From Sorangiineae bacterium NIC37A_2 (GTDB lineage: Bacteria > Myxococcota_A > Polyangia > Polyangiales > Polyangiaceae), in NCBI GenBank assembly GCA_002085155.1, contig NASX01000016.1, forward strand, positions 7,264 through 71,263: a stretch of DNA of 64,000 nucleotides, read 5' to 3'. The notes below the pieces were generated by a model that saw nothing but the letters and a program-made list of their open reading frames with translations, did not search any database and had not been told where the DNA came from. Positions 35,523 to 45,171 of this stretch are shown in pieces; position 1 is the first letter of the stretch; every line of letters begins with the position of its first letter. Made by a program: the position numbers and the translations under genes.

Positions 35523-37462
35523 AGAGAGGGACATCCCGGCGGAAGGTTGACGGTGAGCAGCATCGTGTCCCGAGCCACGGATCGGAACTCGTCGATGACC
35601 TCGAGCCCGACGGTATAGACTCCCGACCTTCTAAAGGGGAAAGTCCTCTCTTCTCCGCTTCCGATCGACGCTCCGTTCGCGGTCCACAGGTAATGTGCGA
35701 GGTTGTTCTCCGGATCGCTACTTGCGCTTCCGTCGAGCTCGACATCGAGTACGCAGCTCCCTGTCGCCTTCGTAACGACCCGATCGGGCCCGGCATTGGC
35801 CGTCGGCGGGCTGTTGGTGAGAGGCGCGTCCGCCGTGGCCGAAAGGCCGATCGTGGTCAAGCGGCCAGCGACCATGCCCGTGAAAAACCCGGTAAGCGCT
35901 ATCGAACCCCCATTTTCCGCATCAAACGTAAAGATCGTTCCGGCCGGCTGAAGCGGGACCGTGTAGCGCTTATCCGTTTCGACCCACGCCACGAATTCGA
36001 GCGACGGCGGCAGGAGGACGAACGGTAGATGGCTACCGCCCAGGGCGAACTCGAGCGTCCGATTGTTCGTCGCCTTGATTCGCGTCACGTTCACCCCCGC
36101 GACCGAAAAGGCGCCGAACCACAAGTGAAGCGTCGTGAGCGAATAGCGACATACCGTCTCTTGATCGGGAGTGCAGCCTTCGTCGATCGCCTTGATCTCG
36201 AAGTTTGCGAACGTCACGGGGACGTTCGCTTCGTCGCCATTGATGCCCACAGCGGCCGCGCCGGTGTGAGTTACCCCGACGTAATCCGGCCGTGGCAGTG
36301 AGCTCACCGGCGCGGGCGGATTCGTCACCTGACCGACGCTCAGATTGTCGAGGTAGTGAGCTGAAGCGCCGGATGGGAGATTGAGCGCGATCGAGAACGT
36401 CAGATCGGAATACCCAGAGGAATTGAGGAGGGTCCGAACTCCGCCATCGAGCGTAAACTCGATCTTGTTGAACTGATCGGGCGTAAGACCGAGGAGCTCC
36501 TTTTGTCCGACGAACGAATTATAAAGACCGAGAGAAGGCGCGCTCACATAGAGCTGCACCGCGCCCCACCAGCCGGGGTTCGGCTGGGCCGAGGGCACCC
36601 AAAGATCGAAAGAGACCTTTTCGGAGACCGGCGCCAGACTCGTCATCGGAACGCTGGCCACCACCGTGTATCCATTCGGAGTCACCTGAAGCGAAGTGTT
36701 GCCTTGTGAACGGGTGGAGAATGAATGACTAATGGTTCCGCCGGAGACGGACCAATCCGAGTTCGGTTCGAAGCCGAGGACGCGCGGCAGATCATCGGGG
36801 CCGATCGTCGTGATTCCAGGGATCGCCGACGAGACTTGAACGTTGTCGAGCAAATAGGGGTCAGCAACACCCGCTGGCACGTTCAACGCGAACTTGATCG
36901 AGATATCGTAGGCGTTCGCAGAGAGAGACCCCCGAAGTTCCTCGGAGAGCGCAAAGGAGAGCTGACTGAAGGCTCCTCGAGGAAGCGCACCGAGATCGAT
37001 CTGACCTACGTAGCGTTCATTCACTCCTTGCGACGGAGAACTCACGTACGCCTGAATCGCTCCCGTCCACCACGGGTCGGGCTGCGTGGATGGAACCAGG
37101 AGATCGATCGAAACATGGTCCGCGACGGGGCCAAGCGGACCCAGAAGACGACTCTGGACCGTCGTAAAACCATTCGTCGCGATGGCGAGAGCGCTATTTC
37201 CTTGCGTTCGGGAAGTGCTCGAGCTCAGCGTCGCTCCAGACGGCGACGACCAATCGGCCGGGTCTTCACAGCCGAGAGTTCGAACTGCGTCTTCTTGTGT
37301 CGCGTGGCTATGCAGGGCGAAGAAGCCCCCTCCCGCAATCCCGAGAAGGGCTGTCAGTGGCCACGAACGCCACGGGCGCGCCCAGGAAGTGAGCGGCAGG
37401 AGCTCCTCTCCGTTGTGGTCGGTTCGTCTACCCCGGAGCAAACTCACAATGTCCCAACGCAT
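35519..37462 (-). CDS. Large surface protein: two internal repeats plus PKD domain
   Basis: A 647-residue protein heading the operon. After a basic N-terminus there is one membrane/signal segment (WPLTALLGIAGGGFFALHSH, about 33-53). Two homologous strand-rich repeats of about 155 residues follow (about 62-220 and 225-385), each with the pattern W-S-x-SGxT, S-T-R-S/T-QGN, V-S-x-D-L-x-VPS-x-QP, WW-GA and LDN. They look like carbohydrate-binding jelly rolls, which is inference. A third strand-rich region precedes a C-terminal PKD domain (ANAGPDRVV, LDGSASSDPENN, YTVGLEVID). ATG at 37462 is used; the frame is also open upstream through a run of 12 C, so a longer product is possible. Confidence 0.68.
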   Translation of the reverse strand: MRWDIVSLLRGRRTDHNGEELLPLTSWARPWRSWPLTALLGIAGGGFFALHSHATQEDAVRTLGCEDPADWSSPSGATLSSSTSRTQGNSALAIATNGFTTVQSRLLGPLGPVADHVSIDLLVPSTQPDPWWTGAIQAYVSSPSQGVNERYVGQIDLGALPRGAFSQLSFALSEELRGSLSANAYDISIKFALNVPAGVADPYLLDNVQVSSAIPGITTIGPDDLPRVLGFEPNSDWSVSGGTISHSFSTRSQGNTSLQVTPNGYTVVASVPMTSLAPVSEKVSFDLWVPSAQPNPGWWGAVQLYVSAPSLGLYNSFVGQKELLGLTPDQFNKIEFTLDGGVRTLLNSSGYSDLTFSIALNLPSGASAHYLDNLSVGQVTNPPAPVSSLPRPDYVGVTHTGAAAVGINGDEANVPVTFANFEIKAIDEGCTPDQETVCRYSLTTLHLWFGAFSVAGVNVTRIKATNNRTLEFALGGSHLPFVLLPPSLEFVAWVETDKRYTVPLQPAGTIFTFDAENGGSIALTGFFTGMVAGRLTTIGLSATADAPLTNSPPTANAGPDRVVTKATGSCVLDVELDGSASSDPENNLAHYLWTANGASIGSGEERTFPFRRSGVYTVGLEVIDEFRSVARDTMLLTVNLPPGCPSL

Positions 37463-37875
37463 GCTTCGTCTTCTACCCCGATGGGGGGGGGGGGCATGCA
37501 AACGAAAAGTGCCGGGCGCTCGAAGTTCGGCCGAGCGTTCAGTCGTTACAAACTCATTCGCCGATTTCCGGTGCGCGTTCGTCGTGTTGGGCCCGTCCTC
37601 CAAATGTCATCGAACGCCCCGCTCTCTCTCCTATCACCACTATCAAGTTGCCTTCTGCACTGAAGCCCCGGGTCTGGTCTCGCCGAGACTTCAATCTCAC
37701 AACGTGTTCCAATCGAAGGCCGGTGCCGCCCCCCACCTCCCGCCCGTCAAGGCCGAGTCTTCGGGTGAGCTCGGTGCGAGCTTCGGCGGGCCCAGCCGCG
37801 AGGACGACAGTTCGTTCACCTTATGCGCGCCAGAAACGTGCGCTTTCTGCGCCGCAGGACTACCTTACCCTCATC
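37463..37875. other. Divergent intergenic region with poly-G/C tract
   Basis: This 413-base gap lies between the surface-protein operon and the Uma2 gene. The open frames entering it from both sides are extensions without good start signals. Its one notable element is the homopolymer at 37483-37494; I saw no clear promoter boxes. Confidence 0.45.
37483..37494. repeat. Run of 12 G (12 C on the operon strand)
   Basis: GATGGGGGGGGGGGGCATG on the plus strand. On the minus strand it is a C12 tract ending 20 bases before the ATG of the surface protein at 37462. It is the longest mononucleotide run I noticed in the window. Confidence 0.9.
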
Positions 37876-38694
37876 ATGCAGCGGGCTAGCTTCGCCGTAG
37901 ATCGAGACGCGCCCAAGGCGCCTCCGCAGCGCCTGTGGGACGTACTCAGTCCCGAGGAACGAACCCAGATCCTATCGGCATTGCCCTCCGAGCTCCCTCG
38001 CGCCGCGCCCCCTGAGGGCGATCGACACCGGATTCCCAAAGAACGCGCCTTCTCGGCGCTGGATGAGTACTTCCGCCGCATCAAGCGCAGCGTCTACCTC
38101 GGCTCGGAGCTACCCATCTACTACCCCGACGAGCCGGTCTTCGCGCCCGACCTCATCGCCGTACTCGACACCTCCACCCATGAGAGACCGGCCTGGGTTG
38201 TCAGTCATGAAGGACGAGGGCTCGACTTCGTCCTCGAGATCCACGTCTCGGGGAGCGCCCAGAAGGACTTCGAAGCGAACGTCATTCGGTACGCAAACCT
38301 CGGGATCCCCGAGTATTTCGCGTTCGATGCAGGACGCGGCAGACTCCTCGGCTGGCGCTTGCTCGAGCCCGGCGCTGGAAAGTACACGCCTATTCTGCCC
38401 CAGGAAGGTCGCTGGACTTCGAACGTGCTCGGGCTCGACTTGGCCCTCGAGAGGGACGGTCTTCGCTTCTATCACGGCTCGGCTCCTCTCCCTCACGCGC
38501 GTGAGCTGATCGGACGCTTGTCGAGCATGGTGGACGACGCCCTCCGCCGCGCAGAGGAGGAAGCTCGCCGCGCAGAGGAGGAAGCTCGCCGCGCAGAAGA
38601 GGAAGCTCGCCGCGCAGAAGAGGAAGCCCGCCGCGCAGCACGGCTGGCGGCTCGCCTGCGCGAGCTTGGGTTCGACCCCGACGACACCGAATAG
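37876..38694 (+). CDS. Uma2/DUF820-family putative nuclease with heptapeptide-repeat tail
   Basis: A 272-residue protein. The core (about 20-205) matches the Uma2 restriction-endonuclease-like fold: AFSALDEYFRRI, YPDEPVFAPDLIAVLD with the catalytic Asp, FVLEIHVSGSAQKDFEANVI with Glu and Lys, then RYANLGIPEYFAFDA. Uma2 proteins are common in cyanobacteria and myxobacteria, and their biological role is unsettled. The C-terminus is a helix of four exact or near-exact RRAEEEA repeats (about 223-255). The ATG at 37876 is preferred, since upstream in-frame codons are low-complexity. A single-gene unit. Confidence 0.8.
   Translation: MQRASFAVDRDAPKAPPQRLWDVLSPEERTQILSALPSELPRAAPPEGDRHRIPKERAFSALDEYFRRIKRSVYLGSELPIYYPDEPVFAPDLIAVLDTSTHERPAWVVSHEGRGLDFVLEIHVSGSAQKDFEANVIRYANLGIPEYFAFDAGRGRLLGWRLLEPGAGKYTPILPQEGRWTSNVLGLDLALERDGLRFYHGSAPLPHARELIGRLSSMVDDALRRAEEEARRAEEEARRAEEEARRAEEEARRAARLAARLRELGFDPDDTE
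38545..38640 (+). repeat. 21-bp in-frame tandem repeat within the Uma2 gene
   Basis: Four copies and a half of CGCCGCGCAGARGAGGAAGC followed by T or C, coding RRAEEEA. Copies 1-2 and 3-4 differ only at one G/A position, suggesting recent expansion. As the unit is a multiple of three, changes in copy number keep the frame. Confidence 0.9.
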
Positions 38695-38714
38695 CCGATC
38701 GACGCGGGCGAGCT

Positions 38715-39254
38715 TCAGTCCGTCTCGATGGCCGCGACGTAGGGCAGATTGCGGAAACGCTGCGCCCAATCAAGGCCATACCCGACCACAAACTCGTCGC
38801 CGAGCTGGAAGCCGACGTAGTCGGCGCGCACCTTCTGTTCCTCGGTCGGCTTCTCAAACAGCGCACAGACGCGCAGGGACGCGGGGCTTCGCGCCAGGAG
38901 ACTCTGGACCAGGTAGGCGATGGTCAGGCCCGTATCGATGATGTCCTCGACGAGCAGGACGTGTTTCCCTTCGATGGGGTTGGTCAGGTCGTGGGTGATC
39001 TGGACATGGCCCGAGGACTGAGTCGCGTCGCCGTAGCTCTGGACCCCGAGAAACTCGACGGCCACGGGGCCCGAGATGGCCCGGGCCAAATCGGCCGCAA
39101 AGATGAACGATCCCTTGAGGATACAGAGCAGAGTGATCTCCTCGTCGCTTCCGAGGTCCGCCCGGATCTGACGGCCCAGCTCCGCCACCCGCTCCCGAAT
39201 TCGTTCCTCGCTGAAGAGAACGGTCATGCGCTTTCCATCGGAGGGGTGGCTCAT
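38715..39254 (-). CDS. hpt: Hypoxanthine phosphoribosyltransferase
   Basis: A 179-residue purine-salvage enzyme that makes IMP/GMP from hypoxanthine/guanine and PRPP. The PRPP-binding motif [13 protein letters not shown] spans 99-111. The active-site flexible loop contains [10 protein letters not shown], the N-terminal [12 protein letters not shown] is typical, and the base-binding end reads [20 protein letters not shown]. Length is normal. A single gene, 20 bases from the convergent Uma2 gene. Confidence 0.94.
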   Translation of the reverse strand: MSHPSDGKRMTVLFSEERIRERVAELGRQIRADLGSDEEITLLCILKGSFIFAADLARAISGPVAVEFLGVQSYGDATQSSGHVQITHDLTNPIEGKHVLLVEDIIDTGLTIAYLVQSLLARSPASLRVCALFEKPTEEQKVRADYVGFQLGDEFVVGYGLDWAQRFRNLPYVAAIETD

Positions 39255-39298
39255 CGCCCCGAGGCTATGAGATCCCTTGAGCTTCGAGAAGTCTTCTT

Positions 39299-41746
39299 TC
39301 AGCGCACCACCACCCGCACCGATGCGACGCGTCCGTCTGTCTCGAAAGTCAAAGAGCCTTGGCGGTCGGTGCGAAAGATCTGCGTGCCCATTCCTTCGAG
39401 CCGCTCGAGCACATCGCGCTTCGGATGGCCGAAAGAGTTCCGCGCGCCCACGGAGATGAACGCGAGCTCGGGCTGGACCCGAGCGAGGAGCTCCCTGGAG
39501 CTCGACGTATCGCTGCCGTGATGGCCCACCTTGAGGAGCGTCGAGCGCAGACGATCGGGAGCAGCCGCGACCAAAGAAGCCTCTCCGGGAAGCTCAATAT
39601 CCCCGGTCAGAAGCGCGCTGTGGGCCCCGTAGTCGATCCGAACGACGAGAGAGGCGTCATTGCGCCCGAGGTCGAGAGCGGCGCCGCAGGGGGCGAGAAC
39701 GCTCACGCGGGCCCCGAAGTCGTGATCGCTGCCGCAGAGCTCGGCGGCGCCGCGGACGCGCACTCCGCGCTGTCTCGCCAGCGCCAAGAGGCGCGCGAGC
39801 TCCCGAGAGTGTTCGGTAGGCTGCGCTGTGTGCCAAAGCTCGCGCACCGGTACCGCTTCGAGCACTCCGAACAAGCCGAGCATATGGTCACGGTCCGGAT
39901 GTGAAAGGATCATGAGATCGAGCTCACGCACTCGATGGGCCCGAATCCAAGGCAGAAGGACTCGCTCGGCCACGTCGGGCTTTCCCCCGGGATATCCACC
40001 GCCATCCACGAGGGCGACTTTCCCATCGGGAAACTCGAGCCAGAGCGCGTCCCCCTGACCGATATCGAGGGCTGTCACGCGCAGGAGCCCGGGGCTCGCC
40101 CCTCCCGCCTCTGCCGACGGCAGGTACCGAAACAAGCCGATCCCGAGCGTGAGCATGGCGCCCAAGACCCGCGCCTTTACGTGCGACAGGCGCGCAAACA
40201 CCCCGAGCGAAACGAGCCCCAGCGCCACGAAGAACACCATGTCCCAGGCGTCCGGCAGGCCGACCCCAAATTTCAGCTCCTCCACTCCCGCGCTCCATTT
40301 CGCCACCCAGGCCACGAGCAAGAGCGCCGACGATCCGACCCAGGCCAAACCGCGCTCGAGGTCTGGCAGCGGCGCGCTCACCGCATGCAAGAGACAAGCG
40401 GGCAGCGCAAAGAGCTCACCGACCGGCGCCGCGAGCAGATTCGCGAGCAGCGCCGCCAAGGTCAGTTTGTCGTTCATGAGCGCGATGGCCGGGGCGCAGC
40501 CGAGGGAGGCGCTCACCGTCGCGACGAGGTTCTCGATGATGAATCGAAGGGGCTGTTTGGTCAGGAATCGCCCGCGCATGAGGGCGCGCGTGAGGGGCTG
40601 ACCGAGGGCCAACAAACCCAAGGTCGAGAGCGCCGACAGCAGGAACGAGAGGTCACCGCCGAGCAAAGGATCTGCCGCAAGTCCCCATAAAATCGACAGC
40701 CCCAGCGCCGAGCCGCCCCGCACACGAAAGCCGAGGGCCCGAGCGCCCAGCACCGCGCTGAGCATGCAGGCGGCGCGGAAGGCGGACCCGCTCGCCCCAG
40801 AGAAATCCTCGTAGAGCCAGGAGAGAGGGATTCCGAGCGCGCTCGAAAAGCGCGTCACATCGAGGCGCCGGGCGAGGCGCGGGACCCGAACCAAGAGCAT
40901 CCGGAGCAGGTTCGTCAGGGTCAGGATCGCGACGACGAGATGTGTTCCGCTGACGGCAAGGACATGCATCAATCCACTCGCGGCGAAGGCGATCCGATCT
41001 TCGTCTTCCAGGTCGGTCTCCCCGAGGACCAGCGCCTTCGCGAGCGGGACAGCGCCAGGATCAAAAGTCGCGACAATCCGCTCGCGCACCAGCGCTCGCG
41101 ACCAGTCGACGGCTCGCCGGAGCGAGCGTCCCGCGATCCGTTCGTCGAGAGCCACGAGACCTCCCGAGAGAATCACTCCGCGCCGCGCAGCTCCGCTCGG
41201 GTCGTCGGAGATCTTCTCATTGCGAAATAGCTCGAGAGGCGCGAGCTGAAACACGCCGACGAGCTCGTCTCCGCGCCCGAGACCCATCGGCTCACTCCCC
41301 ACTCGAACCAGAAGAGGCCCTTCGACCTTCAGCCTGTCGCACTCGAGGGGTCCCGCCTCTCCGACCCAGCTCTCGCGCACTTCGCTGTCTCCGCGAAAGC
41401 CACGACTCGTCCTCTGGACCGGGGAGGTCACGATCCGGATGCGCCCCGCGCAGCGCTCTGGCCCCGAAAACTCGCCGCGCACCGCCGCCGAGGTCCGCTC
41501 ATACTCTTCAATGGCTCCCCCCGCTCGCGCCGCACAGAACCAGAAAAGAAACCCCGCCCCCAGCGCGAGCGGCACGCGCGCCCTCGGCTCCGCGCTCGCA
41601 CAGGCCCACGACAGCCACAGGAGCCCCACGGCGATCGCCGCTCCGGGCGCGCTCCGGAGCTGACTTCCGGCGAGCGCAACGCCCGCGAGCGTCAGAAGCG
41701 GGCTCAGCAGAAAAGGCGCCGAATCGAGGAGCGCTCGCTCGCGCAT
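39299..41746 (-). CDS. comEC: ComEC/Rec2 DNA-uptake channel
   Basis: An 815-residue inner-membrane protein that passes single-stranded DNA in natural transformation. N-terminal membrane helices and a soluble OB-type region come first ([20 protein letters not shown]). The competence domain follows with [20 protein letters not shown] and [14 protein letters not shown], then many helices. The C-terminal metallo-beta-lactamase-like part has [34 protein letters not shown] and LKVGHHGSD. The frame is open 81 codons further upstream; ATG at 41746 ([12 protein letters not shown]) starts the first helix and is preferred. It diverges from tlyA. Confidence 0.92.
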   Translation of the reverse strand: MRERALLDSAPFLLSPLLTLAGVALAGSQLRSAPGAAIAVGLLWLSWACASAEPRARVPLALGAGFLFWFCAARAGGAIEEYERTSAAVRGEFSGPERCAGRIRIVTSPVQRTSRGFRGDSEVRESWVGEAGPLECDRLKVEGPLLVRVGSEPMGLGRGDELVGVFQLAPLELFRNEKISDDPSGAARRGVILSGGLVALDERIAGRSLRRAVDWSRALVRERIVATFDPGAVPLAKALVLGETDLEDEDRIAFAASGLMHVLAVSGTHLVVAILTLTNLLRMLLVRVPRLARRLDVTRFSSALGIPLSWLYEDFSGASGSAFRAACMLSAVLGARALGFRVRGGSALGLSILWGLAADPLLGGDLSFLLSALSTLGLLALGQPLTRALMRGRFLTKQPLRFIIENLVATVSASLGCAPAIALMNDKLTLAALLANLLAAPVGELFALPACLLHAVSAPLPDLERGLAWVGSSALLLVAWVAKWSAGVEELKFGVGLPDAWDMVFFVALGLVSLGVFARLSHVKARVLGAMLTLGIGLFRYLPSAEAGGASPGLLRVTALDIGQGDALWLEFPDGKVALVDGGGYPGGKPDVAERVLLPWIRAHRVRELDLMILSHPDRDHMLGLFGVLEAVPVRELWHTAQPTEHSRELARLLALARQRGVRVRGAAELCGSDHDFGARVSVLAPCGAALDLGRNDASLVVRIDYGAHSALLTGDIELPGEASLVAAAPDRLRSTLLKVGHHGSDTSSSRELLARVQPELAFISVGARNSFGHPKRDVLERLEGMGTQIFRTDRQGSLTFETDGRVASVRVVVR

Positions 41747-41885
41747 ACCCGCGCGTCCAGCAAGACTCGCGCCCGCATTCACTCCGCAAAAGTGCAGCCT
41801 TTTTTCCCCGAAGAACGTCCCCAGCGACCCTGGCCGCCGCTCGGCTCGCCATCTCTCGCCAGGCTTGCAAGAATGAACCAGCTCT

Positions 41886-42716
41886 GTGGTGAACCCAACC
41901 GATCTCCGGCAGTCCAAAAAAGTGCGCGCCGACGCGCTCCTTCTCGAGGCAGGGCTCGCCGACTCACGCACCAAAGCGCAGGCGCTCATCCTAGCCGGCG
42001 ACGTGTTCGCGGGCGAAGAGCGCGTCGAAAAGCCGGGTTCGCTGCTCCGGCGCGGAACCGAGCTCCGGGTCCGCGCGGGGGCCCGTTACGTCTCCCGCGG
42101 CGGCCTCAAGCTCGAAGGCGCCCTCGCGGATTTTGGGTTCGATCCTCAGGGCCTCGTTTGCGCGGACATCGGCGCTTCAACCGGCGGTTTCACAGACTGC
42201 CTCCTGCAAGCGGGCGCGGCGCGCGTGTATGCGGTGGACGTCGGACACGGTCAGCTCGCTTCCAAGCTGCGCACCGACGAGCGCGTGGTGGTGCTCGAGC
42301 GCACCAATGCTCGCTCTCTCACGGCGGAGACGGTCGGCGGCGGCGTCGATCTCTCGGTCGTCGACGCTTCTTTCATCGGACTCGAGAAGCTGCTTCCGGC
42401 GCTGTTTGCGATCCTTCGCCCGGGCGGCTTCCTCCTCGCGCTCATCAAACCTCAGTTTGAGGTCGGCCGCGAAGAAGCGAAGAAAGCTCGCGGCGTAATC
42501 CGCGACGAAGAGCTCCGAGCCAGCACCGTGCGCGAGGTCCTCGACCAGATCGAGCGGGCGGGGCTGGTCGTCCATAAAGACGCTCCCTGCCGCGTCCCAG
42601 GGCCCAAAGGAAACGTCGAACACTTCGTGCTCGCGGAGCGCCCGAGCGGCGATGCATCGGCACGAGCTCCCGCCTCCAGCGACGCTCCGGTAGCTCGGCA
42701 GAGAAACGAGCCATGA
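41886..42716 (+). CDS. tlyA: TlyA-family RNA 2'-O-methyltransferase
   Basis: A 276-residue protein with an N-terminal S4 RNA-binding domain (RADALLLEAGLADSRTKAQA, to about residue 65). A Rossmann methyltransferase follows, with SAM motif I CADIGASTGGFTDCLLQAGA, ERTNARSL and LIKPQFEVG. TlyA enzymes methylate cytidines of 16S and 23S rRNA. The end is a disordered tail. The start is one of two adjacent GTG codons at 41886/41889. It is coupled by ATGA to the extensin-type gene. Confidence 0.92.
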   Translation: MVNPTDLRQSKKVRADALLLEAGLADSRTKAQALILAGDVFAGEERVEKPGSLLRRGTELRVRAGARYVSRGGLKLEGALADFGFDPQGLVCADIGASTGGFTDCLLQAGAARVYAVDVGHGQLASKLRTDERVVVLERTNARSLTAETVGGGVDLSVVDASFIGLEKLLPALFAILRPGGFLLALIKPQFEVGREEAKKARGVIRDEELRASTVREVLDQIERAGLVVHKDAPCRVPGPKGNVEHFVLAERPSGDASARAPASSDAPVARQRNEP

Positions 42717-43423
42717 GTCCCGCGATCCTTCTCTTCTCGACCCTGCTCGCGCTGCCTTCGGCGCTGACGGACCCAGCGCCAACCTACAAAAAGCCTCTCC
42801 CGGAGCCCGCCGTACTCGCCCGAGGCACCGCCAACCGCTACGCGAACCTTTCGCCCGCCGCCTGCAAAAAACAGCTCGCGGCGCGCAAGGTCGCCATCGA
42901 GTTCGTCGGCGCCGCCCCCGGCATCGCCAATCCGGTCCGCATCGTCGGCCCCATCGGCGGCATCCAGTTTCACACGGGTCCGAAGAAGTCGCCCTTCGGC
43001 ATGGCCGATTGTCGCCTCGTCTTGACCTGGCTCGATCTCATCCCGCTGCTCCGCGACCACAAAGTCGCCAGCATTCGCATCGACAACTTCTACCGAAAAG
43101 GGGCGCGCCTTCCGGCCCGCAAGTCCAAGAAGAGCCAACACGCCTACGCCTTGGCTACGGACCTGACGTCTTTGACCCTCGACGACGGCACCCTGCTCGA
43201 CGTCGAAAAGGACTTCCACGGCCAGCTTGGCCAGGAGGTCTGTGGTCCTACGGCGGTCGTCCAAAACAACGATCCGCAAGGCGTCCTCCTCCGCAATCTC
43301 GTCTGCGATATCGGCCGAACCGGCGCCTTTCACCACATCCTGACGCCCAACGCCAACCTCGCTCACCGGAATCACCTTCATCTCGACATCGCGCGAGACT
43401 GCACCTGGTTCTCGGTGAAGTAA
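42713..43423 (+). CDS. Secreted extensin-type / M15-like peptidase
   Basis: A 236-residue protein with a short signal peptide (MSPAILLFSTLLALPSALT). The mature part matches the extensin-like C-terminal domain, related to LAS metallopeptidases. SQHAYALATD (Ser141, His143, Asp150) and HRNHLHLD (His221, His223) supply the zinc ligands. Two cysteine pairs are likely (ACKKQ, ADCRL, EVCGP, VCDI). Probable role in peptidoglycan or other wall peptide cleavage; the substrate is inferred from family. It overlaps tlyA by 4 bases. Confidence 0.82.
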   Translation: MSPAILLFSTLLALPSALTDPAPTYKKPLPEPAVLARGTANRYANLSPAACKKQLAARKVAIEFVGAAPGIANPVRIVGPIGGIQFHTGPKKSPFGMADCRLVLTWLDLIPLLRDHKVASIRIDNFYRKGARLPARKSKKSQHAYALATDLTSLTLDDGTLLDVEKDFHGQLGQEVCGPTAVVQNNDPQGVLLRNLVCDIGRTGAFHHILTPNANLAHRNHLHLDIARDCTWFSVK

Positions 43424-43713
43424 CGGCAATCGGACTTCCCAGCTCTCCGCGCCGGGCCCGATTCGCGGGGGGCCCACCTGCGGCCGAAACAACGCCATCT
43501 CGGCCACTATTTCTCGCGTCTCACCTCTCGGTTTCGAGATGACTTTGGAGTTTGTGCCGACACACTTTCGAAACGCTCACAGTTGTTGCGCATTCTTCGC
43601 GCATGCGCGATTGCGGATGGAGATCCACTCCGCGCCTCATTTTTGAACGCGAACGCTCACAGATGCGCTATGGTCGAGAGAGACGCGCGCTCGGGCGCGT
43701 CGGGAGAACGCTC

Positions 43714-45102
43714 ATGGCCTGGCGACAACGAGTGGTCATCATTGGCGGCGGGTTCGCGGGGGTCGCCGCCGCAAAAGCGCTCAAGAATGAGCGCGTCGAC
43801 GTTCTCTTGCTCGATCGCCAAAATCACCATCTCTTTCAGCCGCTCCTCTACCAAGTCGCCACCTGCGCCCTCTCCGCGGCCGAGATCGCCTTCCCGATCC
43901 GGCATATCTTCGCGCGCCAGCCGAACACCGAGGTCGTATTCACCGAGGTCACCGGCATCAACCTGAAGGCTCGCTCCGTCGAGACGACCTCAGGACCCAT
44001 CGACTACCATTTTCTCATCATCGCCGCCGGCGCCGAGACGAACTTCTACGGGCATAAGGACTGGGCAGAGGCGGCGCCGGGCCTGAAAACTCTCGACGAA
44101 GCTCTCGAGATCCGCCGCAAGGTCTTGCTCGCTCTCGAGCTCGCGGAACAGGAGACGGACCCCGCCCGCAGACGCGAGCTTCTCACGTTCTGCGTCATCG
44201 GCGGCGGCCCGACGGGCGTCGAGCTCGCAGGAGCGCTCATCGAACTCTCCCGCGGCCTGGTGCGCCGCGACTACCGGCACATCGATCCCAGCGAAATCTC
44301 CGTGCGCCTGATCGAAGGGGGTCCGGCGGTTTTGAGGACGATGACCGAGTCGATGCAAGTGAGCGCGCGGCGTCAGCTCGAGTCCCTCGGTGTGATCGTA
44401 CACACGGGCTCGCGTGTGGTCTCCATCACCTCCGACTCCCTCGGTCTCATCGATCAGGACGGCACGCCCCAGACCATTCCTGCTGCAACGATCCTGTGGG
44501 CCGCCGGAGTCCGAGCGGTTCCGCTCACCGCGACCCTCGGAGTTCCTCTCGATCCGGGCGGTCGCGTGCCCGTAACGCCTTCTTTGAACATTCCCGGCTA
44601 CGACGAGGTCTTTTGCGCTGGAGACGTCGCGGCCTGTGTCGACGCAAAGGGAGTGAATGTCCCGGGGGTCGCGCCTGCGGCAATGCAGATGGGGAAATTT
44701 GCGGCACAGCAGATTGTGCGGCGGCTCCAAGGCATGGAGGTGCGCCCCTTCGTCTACCGAGACAAAGGAAGCCTCGCCACGATCGGCAAGCGCCGCGCCG
44801 TCGCCCAGTTTCGCCACTCTCGCTTCTCAGGAGTCATCGCTTGGTACCTGTGGCTCGTTGTCCACATCATGTTCCTGATCGGCTTTAGGAACCGACTCAT
44901 CGTCCTCACCCAGTGGGTCTGGCAATACGTTACGAGTCGCGGCGGCGCGCGCATCATCACGGGTATCTCACGAGGACATCTCGAGTGGCCCGCGCAGCCG
45001 AGGCGCCTCGGTCGCATTCCGCGGCGAGGCGGGGCGCCCGAGCCGAGCGAAGCCGAACCCCGCGTGGTCCAAGCTACGGCGAGCGGCGGCCCAGGCGGGT
45101 GA
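43714..45102 (+). CDS. ndh: Type II NADH dehydrogenase
   Basis: A 462-residue FAD enzyme that oxidises NADH and reduces quinone without pumping protons. The FAD-binding GGGFAGVAAAKAL is at the start, NHHLFQPLLYQVAT is typical of NDH-2, and the NAD-binding GGGPTGVELAGALIEL lies near 165. ILWAAGVRA and VFCAGDVAAC follow, then the quinone-site region VAPAAMQMGKFAAQQI. A C-terminal amphipathic/hydrophobic part (IAWYLWLVVHIMFLIGFRNR) anchors it to the inner membrane. ATG at 43714 has GGGAG before it; the 54 codons upstream are unlikely to be coding. The last 45 residues are Pro/Arg-rich. Confidence 0.93.
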   Translation: MAWRQRVVIIGGGFAGVAAAKALKNERVDVLLLDRQNHHLFQPLLYQVATCALSAAEIAFPIRHIFARQPNTEVVFTEVTGINLKARSVETTSGPIDYHFLIIAAGAETNFYGHKDWAEAAPGLKTLDEALEIRRKVLLALELAEQETDPARRRELLTFCVIGGGPTGVELAGALIELSRGLVRRDYRHIDPSEISVRLIEGGPAVLRTMTESMQVSARRQLESLGVIVHTGSRVVSITSDSLGLIDQDGTPQTIPAATILWAAGVRAVPLTATLGVPLDPGGRVPVTPSLNIPGYDEVFCAGDVAACVDAKGVNVPGVAPAAMQMGKFAAQQIVRRLQGMEVRPFVYRDKGSLATIGKRRAVAQFRHSRFSGVIAWYLWLVVHIMFLIGFRNRLIVLTQWVWQYVTSRGGARIITGISRGHLEWPAQPRRLGRIPRRGGAPEPSEAEPRVVQATASGGPGG

Positions 45103-45171
45103 AGGCTCGAACGGGCTCCTAGGTCCGCGCGGGATCTTCCTCGGCACTCGACCTCGTGCTTCATTGGTTCG

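Noticed and set aside
43454-43475. GGGCCC-N10-GGGCCC hairpin after the extensin-type gene as terminator
   Set aside because: Only 6 bp, self-complementary arms, no T-run. Too weak to annotate.
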